Below, piece after piece: positions 1 through 8,247 of a stretch of 64,000 nt of DNA; positions within the stretch are counted from its first letter, which is position 1, and every line of letters starts with the position of its first letter. The position numbers were made by a program, and so were the translations under genes. The stretch comes from Sinosporangium album (GTDB lineage Bacteria > Actinomycetota > Actinomycetes > Streptosporangiales > Streptosporangiaceae), in contig NZ_FNCN01000024.1 in assembly GCF_900100605.1 (NCBI RefSeq), positions 33,383-97,382 of the forward strand. The letters are read 5' to 3'. The notes below the pieces were generated by a model, which worked only from the letters and a program-made list of their open reading frames with translations, was not told the DNA's origin and ran no database searches.

Positions 1-333
1 GACAAGCCCTATGGCCGGTGGGTCGGGCCGAGCGGGCGCCATGAATACCCGGGGCTGCACGGCTCCTGCAACCGCTTCCTGCGTGAACACGATGTCAGTC
101 TGCTGGTGTGGGACATGCTCGACCGGCAACCGGACGCCTATCAGTCGGGTATCCCGTTCACGGTTCATGGAGCGATCCACGCTTTCGGGCTGGCCGTTCT
201 CGACAACGCGCTGCTTGAGCCGCTCGCCGACGCCTGCCTGGAGGAGGGCCGGGACGACTTCCTGCTGCTTGCTGTGCCGCTCTTCCTGCCAGGAGGAACG
301 GGTTCGCCGGTCAATCCGATCGCAGTGTTCTGA
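1..333 (+). CDS. Cyclase family protein (kynurenine formamidase-like), 5'-truncated
   Basis: Only the C-terminal 110 residues lie in the window; the reading frame is open from base 1 to a TGA at 331-333. The segment has the layout of the metal-dependent cyclase family (PF04199, which includes kynurenine formamidase): an HGAIHAFGL stretch, the DNALLEPLADAC helix, then the PLFLPGGTGSPVNPIAVF terminus that is typical of the family. Members hydrolyse amides or cyclise small molecules using a His/Asp-bound divalent metal; the N-terminal metal ligands are outside the window, so activity cannot be judged. It sits 18 bp upstream of a ThDP enzyme on the same strand, suggesting a shared operon. The family call is good; the substrate is unknown. 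Confidence 0.75.
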   Translation, partial: DKPYGRWVGPSGRHEYPGLHGSCNRFLREHDVSLLVWDMLDRQPDAYQSGIPFTVHGAIHAFGLAVLDNALLEPLADACLEEGRDDFLLLAVPLFLPGGTGSPVNPIAVF

Positions 334-351
334 GAGTCTGGTAGACGAGAA

Positions 352-2046
352 ATGAAGGGTTTCCAGGCCGCGGCACGCGGTATCGCCGCCACGGGCGTCA
401 CCCACGTATTCGGTCTCCTGGGCGACGGAAATCTGACGATGATCACGCACCTGGCCGCGACGTCCGGGATCGAATTCGTCCGGGCCCGCCATGAGTCCGG
501 AGCGGTCACGATGGCGTCGGGATTTCAGCGCGCGAGCGGCCGACGGGCGATCGCGAGCGTGACCCAGGGCCCCGGCCTGACCAACGCGCTCACCGCCCTC
601 ACCGCGGCGGTCCGCGACCGTGTGCCCCTGCTGCTCGTGGTCGGCGACGTCGCTCCGAACGATCTCTACCACCTACAGCGCAGCGATCATGCTGCGATAG
701 CCGCTCTCGCCGGCGCCGGCTTCGTGGAATCTCGCGAACCATCTCAGATCGAGGCCGATATCGCGGCCACGATGGCGGTCGCCGAACGCGAGCAACGGCC
801 GTATGTGCTCAACATTCCCGAAACGCTTTTGACCGCTGACGCCGACGGCACCGACGAGGGTACGGCACCGCCACAGCTCACGCGCGAACCCGATGTCGAG
901 CCCGATGTCGAGCCCGATGTCGAGCCCGATGTCGAGCGTGTCCGCGTGCGGGAACCGGACGACATCGAGCGGGTCGCCGAGCTCCTGACGTCAGCAAGGC
1001 GTCCGGTGCTGCTCGCGGGCTTGGGCGCGGCGAAGGCCGCGGCCGGCCCAGCGCTTCGCGAGCTGGGACGAAGGACGGGCGCCCTGTTGGCGACCACCTT
1101 GATGGCGCATGGCCTGTTCGCCGATGATCCGTGGTCTGTGGGCGTGTCCGGGGGATTCTCGACGCCTCAGGCCATGGACCTGCTTGCCGACGCGGACCTG
1201 GTGGTGAGCTTCGGCGCGCGTTTGAACGCGCTGACCACAGCAGGTGGGCGTCTTTACCGGTCCGCCTCGATCGTCCAGGTGGACCTGGATGAGGCCGCTC
1301 TGGGGGAGCGCGTGAGTCCCACCGTGACCCTGGCGGGGGACGCCCGCCGTGTCGCGCAGGAGCTCGTCAGCGCGCTCGAAGCACGGGACACGCCGGTCCA
1401 CGTCGGCTACCGCTCGGACAGGGTGCGACGGTTGCTGGACGACTGGGATCCGGAGCGATGGCCGACCGGCGACGCGGTCGGCGAGACGATCGACCCGAGG
1501 ACCTTCTCCGCCGTGCTCAGCCGGACGCTACCTCGCGAACGCACGATCGTTGTGGACACCGGTCACTTCATGCAATTTCCAAGCACACACCTGCTCCCCC
1601 CGGATGAGCGTGGTTTCCTGCTCTCCGTTGGGTTCGGGAGCTTGGGCCTGTCTTTGGGCACTGCCATCGGCGCGGCCGTCGGCCGTCCTGACCGTGTCAC
1701 GATCGCGACCATGGGGGACGGTGGCTTCCTGATGGCGCTCGCCGAACTTGAGACGGTCGCCAGGCTCGCACCGCGCCTGGTCATCGCCGTCTTCAACGAT
1801 GCGGCTTACGGTGCGGAGGTCCATCACCTTCGGGCCAAGCAGATGCCCGATGAGATCGCGTTCTTTCCGTCTGTGGACATCGCGGCCGTTGCCGCTTCGA
1901 TGGGCATCGCCAGCCGGGTGGTTCGTACGGCAGGCGACGTGGAGTCCTTGAACGCGAAGGACTTCGACCGTCCGTTGCTCCTCGACGCCAGGGTCGACCC
2001 GGGCGCCGTCGCGCCGTACTTCGCCCGCAAATACCCGACCGGGTAG
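352..2046 (+). CDS. Thiamine diphosphate-dependent enzyme, acetolactate synthase-like
   Basis: A 564-residue ThDP enzyme with the three-domain plan of acetolactate synthase and benzoylformate decarboxylase relatives. The PYR domain (about 1-165) carries the catalytic Glu at E48 in RHESGA, which activates the cofactor. A central domain spans about 195-330. The PP domain (about 385-555) shows the Mg/ThDP motif G455-D456-G457 ... N482. The linker at residues 180-195 is made of four EPDV units from a 12-bp tandem repeat. Because the FAD-site signature of true acetolactate synthase is not obvious and no regulatory subunit is nearby, a 2-oxoacid decarboxylase or carboligase in a catabolic pathway is more likely than amino acid synthesis (inference). 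The upstream neighbour is a cyclase-family hydrolase; a convergent GntR regulator follows. Confidence 0.8.
   Translation: MKGFQAAARGIAATGVTHVFGLLGDGNLTMITHLAATSGIEFVRARHESGAVTMASGFQRASGRRAIASVTQGPGLTNALTALTAAVRDRVPLLLVVGDVAPNDLYHLQRSDHAAIAALAGAGFVESREPSQIEADIAATMAVAEREQRPYVLNIPETLLTADADGTDEGTAPPQLTREPDVEPDVEPDVEPDVERVRVREPDDIERVAELLTSARRPVLLAGLGAAKAAAGPALRELGRRTGALLATTLMAHGLFADDPWSVGVSGGFSTPQAMDLLADADLVVSFGARLNALTTAGGRLYRSASIVQVDLDEAALGERVSPTVTLAGDARRVAQELVSALEARDTPVHVGYRSDRVRRLLDDWDPERWPTGDAVGETIDPRTFSAVLSRTLPRERTIVVDTGHFMQFPSTHLLPPDERGFLLSVGFGSLGLSLGTAIGAAVGRPDRVTIATMGDGGFLMALAELETVARLAPRLVIAVFNDAAYGAEVHHLRAKQMPDEIAFFPSVDIAAVAASMGIASRVVRTAGDVESLNAKDFDRPLLLDARVDPGAVAPYFARKYPTG
889..936 (+). 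repeat. 12-bp in-frame tandem repeat (4 copies) inside the ThDP enzyme gene
   Basis: CCCGATGTCGAG occurs four times in perfect tandem and encodes a repeated Pro-Asp-Val-Glu linker between the PYR and central domains. Copy number could vary without a frameshift. Confidence 0.9.
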
Positions 2047-2065
2047 TGCCGGGTAGTGCCGGGTA

Positions 2066-2095
2066 ATGAGGGGGACCCGAACGGGTTCCCCTCAT
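2066..2095. terminator. Bidirectional hairpin between convergent genes
   Basis: Arms ATGAGGGGGACCCG and CGGGTTCCCCTCAT pair over 14 bp with one G-T pair and an AA loop. The hairpin overlaps the last codons of the minus-strand regulator and follows three copies of GGGTA(G/A)TG just after the ThDP gene, so it probably serves both genes. Confidence 0.65.
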
Positions 2096-2781
2096 TCGGA
2101 TTTCGTGGCGAGTTCTTGGGTCAGTTCAATCGTTTTCGCGAGATGCGCATCGTTCAGCTGCACCAGCAGATCGGCGTCGTTGGCGAGGGCCGCGTCGAGC
2201 ATGCGCTTGTGCTCTTCGAGGAGCGCGTCGGAGGCTCCGCGGTAACGCAGGGTTCCCAGGCGGTAGCGAATCGAGTTGTCCATGAGCAGTTCGATCACAT
2301 GCGTCAACCAGTGGGATCGCGCGCCACTGATAAGCGCGAGGTGGAACTCGCGGTGCGCCTGGTCGAAGCTGTCCAGCTTCTCGGCATTGGAGAACATGTC
2401 TTCGTGGAGATTCTCCGCGAGGGCGGTATAGGCGTCCTGCGCCCGTTGCTGCCAGCCCGGCGGTCCGGTCGCGATAGAGCGCCGAAGGGCATCGCCCTCA
2501 AGGCTGGCGCGTAGGGTGAAAAGATCTTTGCAGTCCTCGGGCGAAATGGCGGTGACGTGAGCGCCCTTTTGGTCCACGAGTTCGATGAGCCCTGTCGCGG
2601 CGAGGCGCTGGAATGCCTCGCGCATCGGCGTCTGGCTGATCCCCCATGCCTCTCCCAAGACGGCGGGAACAAGCCGCTGGCCGGGGCGTAGTTCGCCACT
2701 CAGAATCGAGGTCTTTAGTCGCTCTACGGCGAGATCGCTGCGCGATCGGATCGCCATCGCGCGCGGCTGAACGGTTGCCAT
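2092..2781 (-). CDS. GntR-family transcriptional regulator, FadR/FCD subfamily
   Basis: A 229-residue regulator. The N-terminal winged helix-turn-helix (about 12-78) has the GntR pattern: AVERLKTSIL...LRPGQRL...LGEAWGISQTPMREAF.RLAATGLIEL. The rest is an all-helical FCD ligand domain with the expected Arg/Asp/His ligands, including REFHLAL and a late H in EEHKRML. FCD proteins typically bind small carboxylates and repress adjacent catabolic genes. It converges on the ThDP enzyme, so it may control the cyclase-ThDP operon or the genes to its right; no matching operator was identified. Confidence 0.85.
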   Translation of the reverse strand: MATVQPRAMAIRSRSDLAVERLKTSILSGELRPGQRLVPAVLGEAWGISQTPMREAFQRLAATGLIELVDQKGAHVTAISPEDCKDLFTLRASLEGDALRRSIATGPPGWQQRAQDAYTALAENLHEDMFSNAEKLDSFDQAHREFHLALISGARSHWLTHVIELLMDNSIRYRLGTLRYRGASDALLEEHKRMLDAALANDADLLVQLNDAHLAKTIELTQELATKSE

Positions 2782-3149
2782 CGGCCGGCTTCCCTCTCTC
2801 TGCTCGCTACTCTACTTACTATAGCCCATAGGATCCGGGGTCGCCGGTGCGAGAAGTTCTCCGTGTCATTAAATCTCGGCGACGGTCGCCCGGAGGCTGA
2901 GCTGCGATTACGGGTTCACGGTCACAGGGTTGGGTGTATCGGTGACGGTGAGTGCGCGGGGCCGGCGGTGTGCTCAGGGGCCGTGTCTCGTAGCCGCGCG
3001 ATGATCCACGATGCGCGTGGCCGGAGTTCGCATACAAGATCACCTTCACGAGTTCGTGAAGGTCGCGTTGAATCTGCGTAATGCGCCCAACCCTACCGCT
3101 CCGACCATGGCCGCGTCGGAAAAGAGGTGAACAACGTCGAACAACGTCG

Positions 3150-3345
3150 AGGGGCCTTAAGTGGGCCGGTGCCATACGGCCGACAAGTGCAGTCCACAAG
3201 TACGATCGGCAACTTCGGCCTGCAACTTCGGCCGGTAAGTGCGGCCGGTAAGTGCGGCACTCAGTCCGGCTGGCAGGTACGGCCGACAAGTTCGGCCCGC
3301 CGGTACGGCCGGCCAAAATGGCCGGCGGAAGTGTGGCCGCTGTGC
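3150..3345. repeat. Degenerate ~10-11-bp repeat array, AGTRCGGCCG-like
   Basis: About fifteen imperfect copies of a motif close to AAGTGCGGCCGGT (variants AAGTACGATCGG, AACTTCGGCCTG, AGTTCGGCCCG, GGTACGGCCGG) follow each other with little unique sequence. It is not an obvious coding repeat on either strand. Confidence 0.6.
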
Positions 3346-3516
3346 GCCGCCAAGCCCGGAGGCGCCATGCGTGGAATGTCGACTCTGATGCCGCTCACCC
3401 ATGTGCAGGCTTATCCATAAAACGGATAAGTCGCTCATTCTCGGCGAAACATCACCACAAGTCCTCGGCTGTCTGCCGAGCCGGACGCGAGGGCATTGCC
3501 ATGGCGTGTCTAAGCT

Positions 3517-3582
3517 CGACCGCCCCGAAGGGCGGTCGCCGTGAATCTCCCGTCTCCGCCACCGTCGGCGGCCTGCGGGAGA
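3517..3582 (-). terminator. Two hairpins downstream of the MaoC gene
   Basis: CGACCGCCC/GGGCGGTCG (3517-3538, CGAA loop) and TCTCCCG/CGGGAGA (3546-3582, with an inner GC stem) lie 60-120 bp past the stop of the minus-strand MaoC gene. There is no clear T tract, so this is tentative. Confidence 0.4.
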
Positions 3583-3639
3583 AGCGTCAACTCACCTCCA
3601 TTGCACTCATTCCTCTGGAATGCATAACATTCAGCTCAT

Positions 3640-4665
3640 TCACGCAAAAACCCCGACAAAACGCCAGTCGAGGACGTCTCGCGCCGAGCTCTCACCCACG
3701 GCAACGGCCTGGACTCTGCTGCGCAAGTGCGCCAGCCCCCCGCCGCCGGGCAATTCCTCAAGCCGCTGCACCTGCAGCGTGCTGTACAGCGTGTCGCCTT
3801 CGTGGACCGGGCCGGTGTGTTGGCATTCCTGCCAGCCTGCCACCGTCACCAGGTTGGGCAGTGCCCGGGTGGCCTGAGCCAGCGCGAGCCCGATGGTGTG
3901 GCCTCCATAGACGAGTCGGCCGGTCGGCCCGGCCGCCGCCGCGTCGTGGTGGACGGCCGCGATGTTCAGGGTCAGCCGTGCCAGTTCGGGTGCGCTGGAG
4001 ACCACGTCACCGCCGGTGATCCGCCACTCCTGGCCTACGTGCAGGTCGCGGAAGTGCGGGCCGGGCGCGGCCTGGCGGAAGCGATCGAGATCGAAGCCCG
4101 CGACCGCCGCCGCGTATGCCGCGTCGGTGGCGTCGGCGCCGACCGTGTCGAGGTCATCGGTGCGGGCCGCGGCGGCCTGCGCCGTACGGGCCGGCAGCAT
4201 CGCGCAGCGCACGAAGTCGAGCACGGCCCGGCCGTGCTGGTCGACGCAGTGCATCCGCAGCGCGGCCATGCCGCTGGGGGCGCGGCCGGGTTTGGGCCGG
4301 TTTCCCCGCAAGCCCACCACTTCGGTGACCGTACGCAAGGTGTCACCGATGGCCGGAGCCCGGTGCAGGACCAGGCCGCGGTAGAACAGGTTGGCGACCA
4401 CCTGCCGGGTCACCACGGTGGACTGGCCGATCGCGGTGTTCCAGACCAACGCGGGTGAGGCCAGGGACGGCTGCCCGCAGACCTCAGCGGCGAGCGTGTC
4501 GTCCAGAGGCAGCCGCAGCCGCTCACCCAGAATCGCCTGATGGGCGGCGGCCAGGCCGCTGGTCAACGTCATGGCGGGCGCCGTACTGAACACGTCGCCG
4601 ACGGACAGGTCATCGAAGAACGGACCGTCCACCACCGTCGGGGCCTGTGGGGTCTGTGCGGTCAT
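3640..4665 (-). CDS. MaoC-like double-hotdog dehydratase/hydratase (mesaconyl-CoA hydratase-like)
   Basis: A 341-residue protein made of two MaoC-type hotdog repeats, the size and layout of mesaconyl-CoA/itaconyl-CoA hydratases. The N-terminal half begins with FFDDLSVGDVF and has FYRGLVLHRAPAIGDTL. The C-terminal half has FRDLHVGQEW and then LNIAAVHHDAAAA with RLVYGGHTIGLAL, where the hydratase catalytic His and Gly-rich turn are expected. Its start codon overlaps the stop of the upstream CitE-like gene by ATGA, so the two are translationally coupled. Hydratase followed by lyase is the chemistry that turns mesaconyl-CoA into methylmalyl-CoA and then glyoxylate plus propionyl-CoA, or itaconyl-CoA into citramalyl-CoA and then pyruvate plus acetyl-CoA. 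Family certain, substrate inferred. Confidence 0.82.
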   Translation of the reverse strand: MTAQTPQAPTVVDGPFFDDLSVGDVFSTAPAMTLTSGLAAAHQAILGERLRLPLDDTLAAEVCGQPSLASPALVWNTAIGQSTVVTRQVVANLFYRGLVLHRAPAIGDTLRTVTEVVGLRGNRPKPGRAPSGMAALRMHCVDQHGRAVLDFVRCAMLPARTAQAAAARTDDLDTVGADATDAAYAAAVAGFDLDRFRQAAPGPHFRDLHVGQEWRITGGDVVSSAPELARLTLNIAAVHHDAAAAGPTGRLVYGGHTIGLALAQATRALPNLVTVAGWQECQHTGPVHEGDTLYSTLQVQRLEELPGGGGLAHLRSRVQAVAVGESSARDVLDWRFVGVFA

Positions 4666-5531
4666 GATGCGGCTCCAGCCTGTGCGAGCACCCGGCGGGC
4701 GGCGACGGCGACGGCCTCGTCGACCATGCGGCCGTCGAGGCTGACCGCGCCCTTCCCTGCGAGTTCAGCCTGTTCCAGCGCGTGCAGGATGCGGCCGGCC
4801 TCCTCGATCTCGTCGGCGGTAGGCGCGAACGCGGCGTTGACGGTGGCGATCTGCCGGGGGTGGATCACCCATTTCCCATCGAAACCCAGCTCGCGGGACT
4901 CTGCGACCACCGCGCGGAAGTCATCGTCGTCGGCCACGCCCAGGAACGGGCCGTCGATGGCCGCGAGCCCGTGGGTGCGGGCCGCGACCAGCAGCACATC
5001 GCGGGCATATCCCCACGCCTGCGCGCGGCGGCCCAGTGATGCGGCCAGGTCGGCGTAGCCCAGGATCAGCGCCCGCAGTCGCCGGCTGCTCCCGGCGATG
5101 TGGCTTACCCGCTCCAGTCCGGCCGCGGACTCGATCAGCGCCTGCACCCCCAGGGGTTCCCGGCGGTCGGCCGCGGCTTCCATCCCGTCCAGCAGGCGGT
5201 CGAGGAACGCGAGGTCACCCGCGTCTTCGACTTTGGGCACCACCACGGTGGACAGCACCGCGCCCGCGGCCACGCACATCTCCAGGTCGCGGTGGCACCA
5301 CGGGCTGCGCGGCGGGTTGATCCGTACGGTGACCGCACCGCCTGTCCAGGTCGCCAGTGTGCGAGCGACAAGATCGCGGGCGCGGTCTTTGTCGGCGGCG
5401 GGCACCGCGTCCTCCAGGTCGATGACCACTTCGTCGGCACCCGCGTCAGCGGCCCGAGCCAGCTTGCGGATCTCGCCGCCTGGCACCGCCAGGCACGATC
5501 GTCGCCGGGTCGCGATGTTCTCAGGCTCCAC
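4662..5531 (-). CDS. HpcH/HpaI aldolase / CitE-like CoA-ester lyase
   Basis: A 289-residue TIM-barrel lyase of the CitE/malyl-CoA lyase type. It begins RRRSCLAVPGG (family: R-S-x-L-x-x-P), followed by DEVVIDLEDAV with the metal-binding acidic cluster, VRIN, PKVE, ALIESA with the second metal ligand, and FDGKWVIHPRQI near the end. These enzymes cleave 3-hydroxy-acyl-CoA thioesters such as citramalyl-CoA or beta-methylmalyl-CoA. I chose the GTG at 5529-5531 because GGAGG lies 6 nt upstream; the frame stays open to 5645, but that extension covers the promoter and operator. First gene of the minus-strand operon, divergent from mmgE. Confidence 0.85.
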   Translation of the reverse strand: MEPENIATRRRSCLAVPGGEIRKLARAADAGADEVVIDLEDAVPAADKDRARDLVARTLATWTGGAVTVRINPPRSPWCHRDLEMCVAAGAVLSTVVVPKVEDAGDLAFLDRLLDGMEAAADRREPLGVQALIESAAGLERVSHIAGSSRRLRALILGYADLAASLGRRAQAWGYARDVLLVAARTHGLAAIDGPFLGVADDDDFRAVVAESRELGFDGKWVIHPRQIATVNAAFAPTADEIEEAGRILHALEQAELAGKGAVSLDGRMVDEAVAVAARRVLAQAGAAS

Positions 5532-5548
5532 GCCATACCTCCGACAGA

Positions 5549-5560
5549 TTTGTACGGCCA
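5549..5560 (-). promoter_or_regulatory. Candidate operator box 1 (mirror copy)
   Basis: TTTGTACGGCCA is the exact reverse complement of the box at 5660-5671. It lies just downstream of the minus-strand -10 element and upstream of the lyase ribosome binding site, the position expected for a repressor site. The HutC-type GntR regulator encoded at the end of the divergent operon is the natural candidate protein (inference). Confidence 0.6.
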
Positions 5561-5571
5561 AAGACCATGCC

Positions 5572-5599
5572 ATGTTACATATGGGCTTCTTGGTGTCAA
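5572..5599 (-). promoter_or_regulatory. Predicted promoter of the lyase-hydratase operon
   Basis: Read on minus: -35 TTGACA (5599-5594), 16-bp spacer, -10 TAACAT (5577-5572). Transcription would begin at the operator box a few bases further on. Confidence 0.6.
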
Positions 5600-5631
5600 T
5601 CACCCCTCTCGGCAACGTGAGTCGATGGCTG

Positions 5632-5660
5632 TTGACATGCGACATTTACCCAAACACAAT
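5632..5660 (+). promoter_or_regulatory. Predicted promoter of the mmgE operon
   Basis: -35 TTGACA (5632-5637), 17-bp spacer, -10 CACAAT (5655-5660). The start point would fall inside the mirrored operator box at 5660-5671, leaving a leader of only about 20 nt before the GTG start. Confidence 0.6.
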
Positions 5661-5671
5661 GGCCGTACAAA
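5660..5671 (+). promoter_or_regulatory. Candidate operator box 2 (mirror copy)
   Basis: TGGCCGTACAAA, the exact inverted copy of the box at 5549-5560, spans the predicted transcription start of the mmgE operon and touches its Shine-Dalgarno sequence. The symmetrical arrangement suggests one regulator shutting both divergent promoters. Confidence 0.6.
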
Positions 5672-5684
5672 TGAGGAGGTTGTG

Positions 5685-7040
5685 GTGACAGATGGAGCAG
5701 GTGGCCTTCCGAAGGTGGTGTTCACCGGCGACGAGGCCGCGTCGAGCACTGGTGAAGCGGTTCAGATGCGGGATTCGTCCATCGGCGGGCTGCTCGCGGA
5801 GCCGGCGGGCATGACCGCCGCCACCGAAGGCACCGCCAACCGGCTCGCCGCCTGGGCGTTCAGACTCACCCCCAGCCCCGACGATCTCGCGCTGGCCGGA
5901 CGAGCACTGGCCGACACCCTCGCGGTCACCCTCGCCGCCCGCACCGACCCCATCCGCGCCGTTCTCGCCGGCGAACCCGAGGCTCTGCAGTGGGCGGCGC
6001 TCGGACACGTCCTCGACTTCGACGACCTGCACATGCCCTCCACCACCCACATCAGCGTGGTCTGCGTGCCCACGGTGCTGGCCTGCGGCGGTGACGCCCG
6101 CGCCTACCTCGCCGGCGCCGGAGTGATGGCCAGGCTCGGCACCGCCCTGGGCTGGCCGCACTACACCGCGGGCTGGCACGCCACCTGCACCGCCGGCGCA
6201 CAGGCGGCGGCGGTCGCGGCCGGCGTCGCGCTGCGCCTGTCCGAAACGGAGCTGGCCACGGCGATCGCGCTGGCATTGCCCGCGGCCGGGGGCGTGCAGC
6301 GCGCGTTCGGCGCCCACGCGAAGTCGCTACAGGTTGGTTTCGCCGCCCATGCCGGCATCCGTGCCGCGCGGCTCGCCGCCGCCGGCGCCACCGCGGACCC
6401 CCTCGCCGTCGACCAGTGGCTGCGTTTGGTCGGCGGCGATCCGGAGCGGCTCGACACCGGCGGCCCGGCCGTACCGGACGGTTTGGCCATCAAGATCTTC
6501 CCGTGCTGCTACGCGATGCAGCGCCCCATCGCCGCGATACAGGACCTCGTCGGCGACGGGCTGGCGGTGGAGCGGATCACCCGCATCCGGGTGTCCACCC
6601 CGAAGGCGACCATCGCCCCCCTTATCCACGACCGGCCGACCACCGGGCTGCAGGCGAAGTTCAGCCTGCCGTACGCGATCGCCGCGGCTCTGCTCGACGG
6701 GCATCCCGGTTTCGCGAGCTTCACCGACGCCGCGGTGCAGCGCCCGGCCGCACGCCGCCTGGTCGACATGGTCGAGGTCTCCGCCCTGCCCGGCGGCGAC
6801 GGACTGCTCGCCGGTGAGGTGCACATCGAGGTCGACCTCGACGACGGCACCAGCCGTACGGTGACCCTGGACCAGCCGCCCGGCGCGCCGGCCCGGCCCC
6901 CCACGGCGGAGCAATTGGCCGCGAAGCTCGCCGACTGCGCGCCGGACGCACACCACCAGCTGACCGACCTGACCTGGGAGGCGGCGCGGGAGCTGCTGCG
7001 TACCGCGGTGCCCACCCACGCCTCGAACAGGATGGATTGA
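5685..7040 (+). CDS. MmgE/PrpD family protein
   Basis: A 451-residue member of the MmgE/PrpD family, which includes 2-methylcitrate dehydratase and the cis-aconitate decarboxylases that make itaconate. Family features are LAGRALADTLAVTLAAR, the HVLDFDDLH region with adjacent THIS, the Ala/Gly-rich GWHATCTAG and AFGAHAKSLQVGFAAHAGI segments, and KIFPCCYAMQRPI. The C-terminal half has the mixed domain with FSLPYAIAAAL. The GTG at 5685 is chosen because GAGGAGG sits 5 nt upstream. It is the first gene of a plus-strand operon with a CaiB-type CoA-transferase and an acyl-CoA dehydrogenase. A dehydratase or decarboxylase acting on a branched C5-C7 polycarboxylate is plausible; the exact substrate is not visible. 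Confidence 0.8.
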   Translation: MTDGAGGLPKVVFTGDEAASSTGEAVQMRDSSIGGLLAEPAGMTAATEGTANRLAAWAFRLTPSPDDLALAGRALADTLAVTLAARTDPIRAVLAGEPEALQWAALGHVLDFDDLHMPSTTHISVVCVPTVLACGGDARAYLAGAGVMARLGTALGWPHYTAGWHATCTAGAQAAAVAAGVALRLSETELATAIALALPAAGGVQRAFGAHAKSLQVGFAAHAGIRAARLAAAGATADPLAVDQWLRLVGGDPERLDTGGPAVPDGLAIKIFPCCYAMQRPIAAIQDLVGDGLAVERITRIRVSTPKATIAPLIHDRPTTGLQAKFSLPYAIAAALLDGHPGFASFTDAAVQRPAARRLVDMVEVSALPGGDGLLAGEVHIEVDLDDGTSRTVTLDQPPGAPARPPTAEQLAAKLADCAPDAHHQLTDLTWEAARELLRTAVPTHASNRMD

Positions 7041-7043
7041 CCC

Positions 7044-8222
7044 ATGCGCCCCCTCGACGGGATCACCGTAGTCAGCCTCGAACAGGCTGTGGCCGCCCCC
7101 TTCGCCACCCGTCAGCTTGCCGACCTCGGCGCCCGCGTCATCAAGATCGAACGCCCGGGTAGCGGCGACTTCGCCCGCGCCTACGACAAGACCGTGCACG
7201 GCCAGGGCAGCTACTTCGTTTGGCTCAACCGCACCAAGGAGTCGGTCACCCTCGACCTGAAGACCGAAGCCGGCCAGCGCATCCTGCACGAGCTGCTCGC
7301 CGACGCGGACGTGTTCGTCCAGAACCTCGCCCCCGGCGCGACCCGCCGCCAGGGACTCGACGCCGAAACGCTGGCCGCCCGCTACCCCCAGCTGATCGTC
7401 TGCGACATCACGGGGTTCGGCTCCACCGGGCCATGGGCTGACCGCAAGGCATATGACCTGCTGGTGCAGTTTGAGACCGGATTGGTGTCGATCACCGGAA
7501 CCCCGGACGAGGTGGCGAAAGTCGGCATCTCAGTGGCTGACATCTCCGCCGGGATGAACACCTACAGCGGCATCCTCACCGCCCTCTACACCCGTGCCAC
7601 CACCGGCAAGGCACCCGCCATCGAAGTGTCGCTGTTCGAGTCCCTCGCCGAGTGGATGGGGCAGCCCGCGTACTACACCCAGTACGGCGGCAGCCAGCCG
7701 CTGCGCGCCGGCGCCGCACACGCCACCATCGCCCCTTACGGCCCTTACCCGATCGGCGACGGCGGCACCGTTCTGCTGTCCATCCAGCATGACCGTGAAT
7801 GGCGGGCGTTCTGCGGCACCGTCCTTGGCGACCCCGAACTGGCCGACGACGACCGCTTCGCCAACAACGCCGTCCGGGTCATCAACCGGGACGCCCTCGA
7901 CAAGGTCATCGTCGCGCGGCTGGCGGAGCTGGACACCGCCACCACACGCGCGTTGCTGGACTCCGCCGGCATCGCCAACGCGAAACTCAACACCGTCGCT
8001 GAGTTCCTCGCCCACCCGGTGCTGGCCGGCCGCGACCGCTGGCGCACCATCGCCCAGCCCCGCGGCGACATCCAGGCGCTGCTGCCGCCCGCCACTCTGG
8101 CTGGCGTCGACATCGCGATGGGGCCGGTTCCCGATCTCGGCGAGCACACCGACGCGGTGCTGGCCGGACTCGGATACGACGACCAGAACATCGCGGCCCT
8201 GCGCGCCGACGGTGTCATCTGA
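7044..8222 (+). CDS. CaiB/BaiF (class III) CoA-transferase
   Basis: A 392-residue class III CoA-transferase. It begins MRPLDGITVVSLEQAVAAP, followed by LGARVIKIERPGSGDFAR, the SVTLDLKTEAG segment and DITGFGSTGPWADRKAYD. The aspartate that forms the aspartyl-CoA anhydride is D166 in VSVADISAGM. These enzymes transfer CoA between dicarboxylic or aromatic acids, including intramolecular mesaconyl-CoA transfer. It starts 3 bp after the MmgE/PrpD gene and is followed by an acyl-CoA dehydrogenase, so the three are co-transcribed. The partner acids cannot be read from sequence. Confidence 0.87.
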   Translation: MRPLDGITVVSLEQAVAAPFATRQLADLGARVIKIERPGSGDFARAYDKTVHGQGSYFVWLNRTKESVTLDLKTEAGQRILHELLADADVFVQNLAPGATRRQGLDAETLAARYPQLIVCDITGFGSTGPWADRKAYDLLVQFETGLVSITGTPDEVAKVGISVADISAGMNTYSGILTALYTRATTGKAPAIEVSLFESLAEWMGQPAYYTQYGGSQPLRAGAAHATIAPYGPYPIGDGGTVLLSIQHDREWRAFCGTVLGDPELADDDRFANNAVRVINRDALDKVIVARLAELDTATTRALLDSAGIANAKLNTVAEFLAHPVLAGRDRWRTIAQPRGDIQALLPPATLAGVDIAMGPVPDLGEHTDAVLAGLGYDDQNIAALRADGVI

Positions 8223-8247
8223 GCTGAATTTCAAAGGAGAACCGAGC

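Larger units (their letters stand above)
2782..3639. other. 858-bp region without a confident gene
   Basis: The left part (2782-2850) should hold the promoter of the minus-strand GntR gene and is locally AT-richer. An ATG frame at 3011-3130 could encode 39 residues but lacks a good ribosome binding site and resembles nothing I recognise. From about 3150 to 3345 there is a degenerate short repeat, listed separately. Two hairpins near the right end probably terminate the MaoC operon. Confidence 0.5.

Noticed and set aside
2819..3316. 165-codon minus-strand frame in the repeat-rich gap
   Set aside because: Much of it is translated repeat sequence, with no RBS and no domain.
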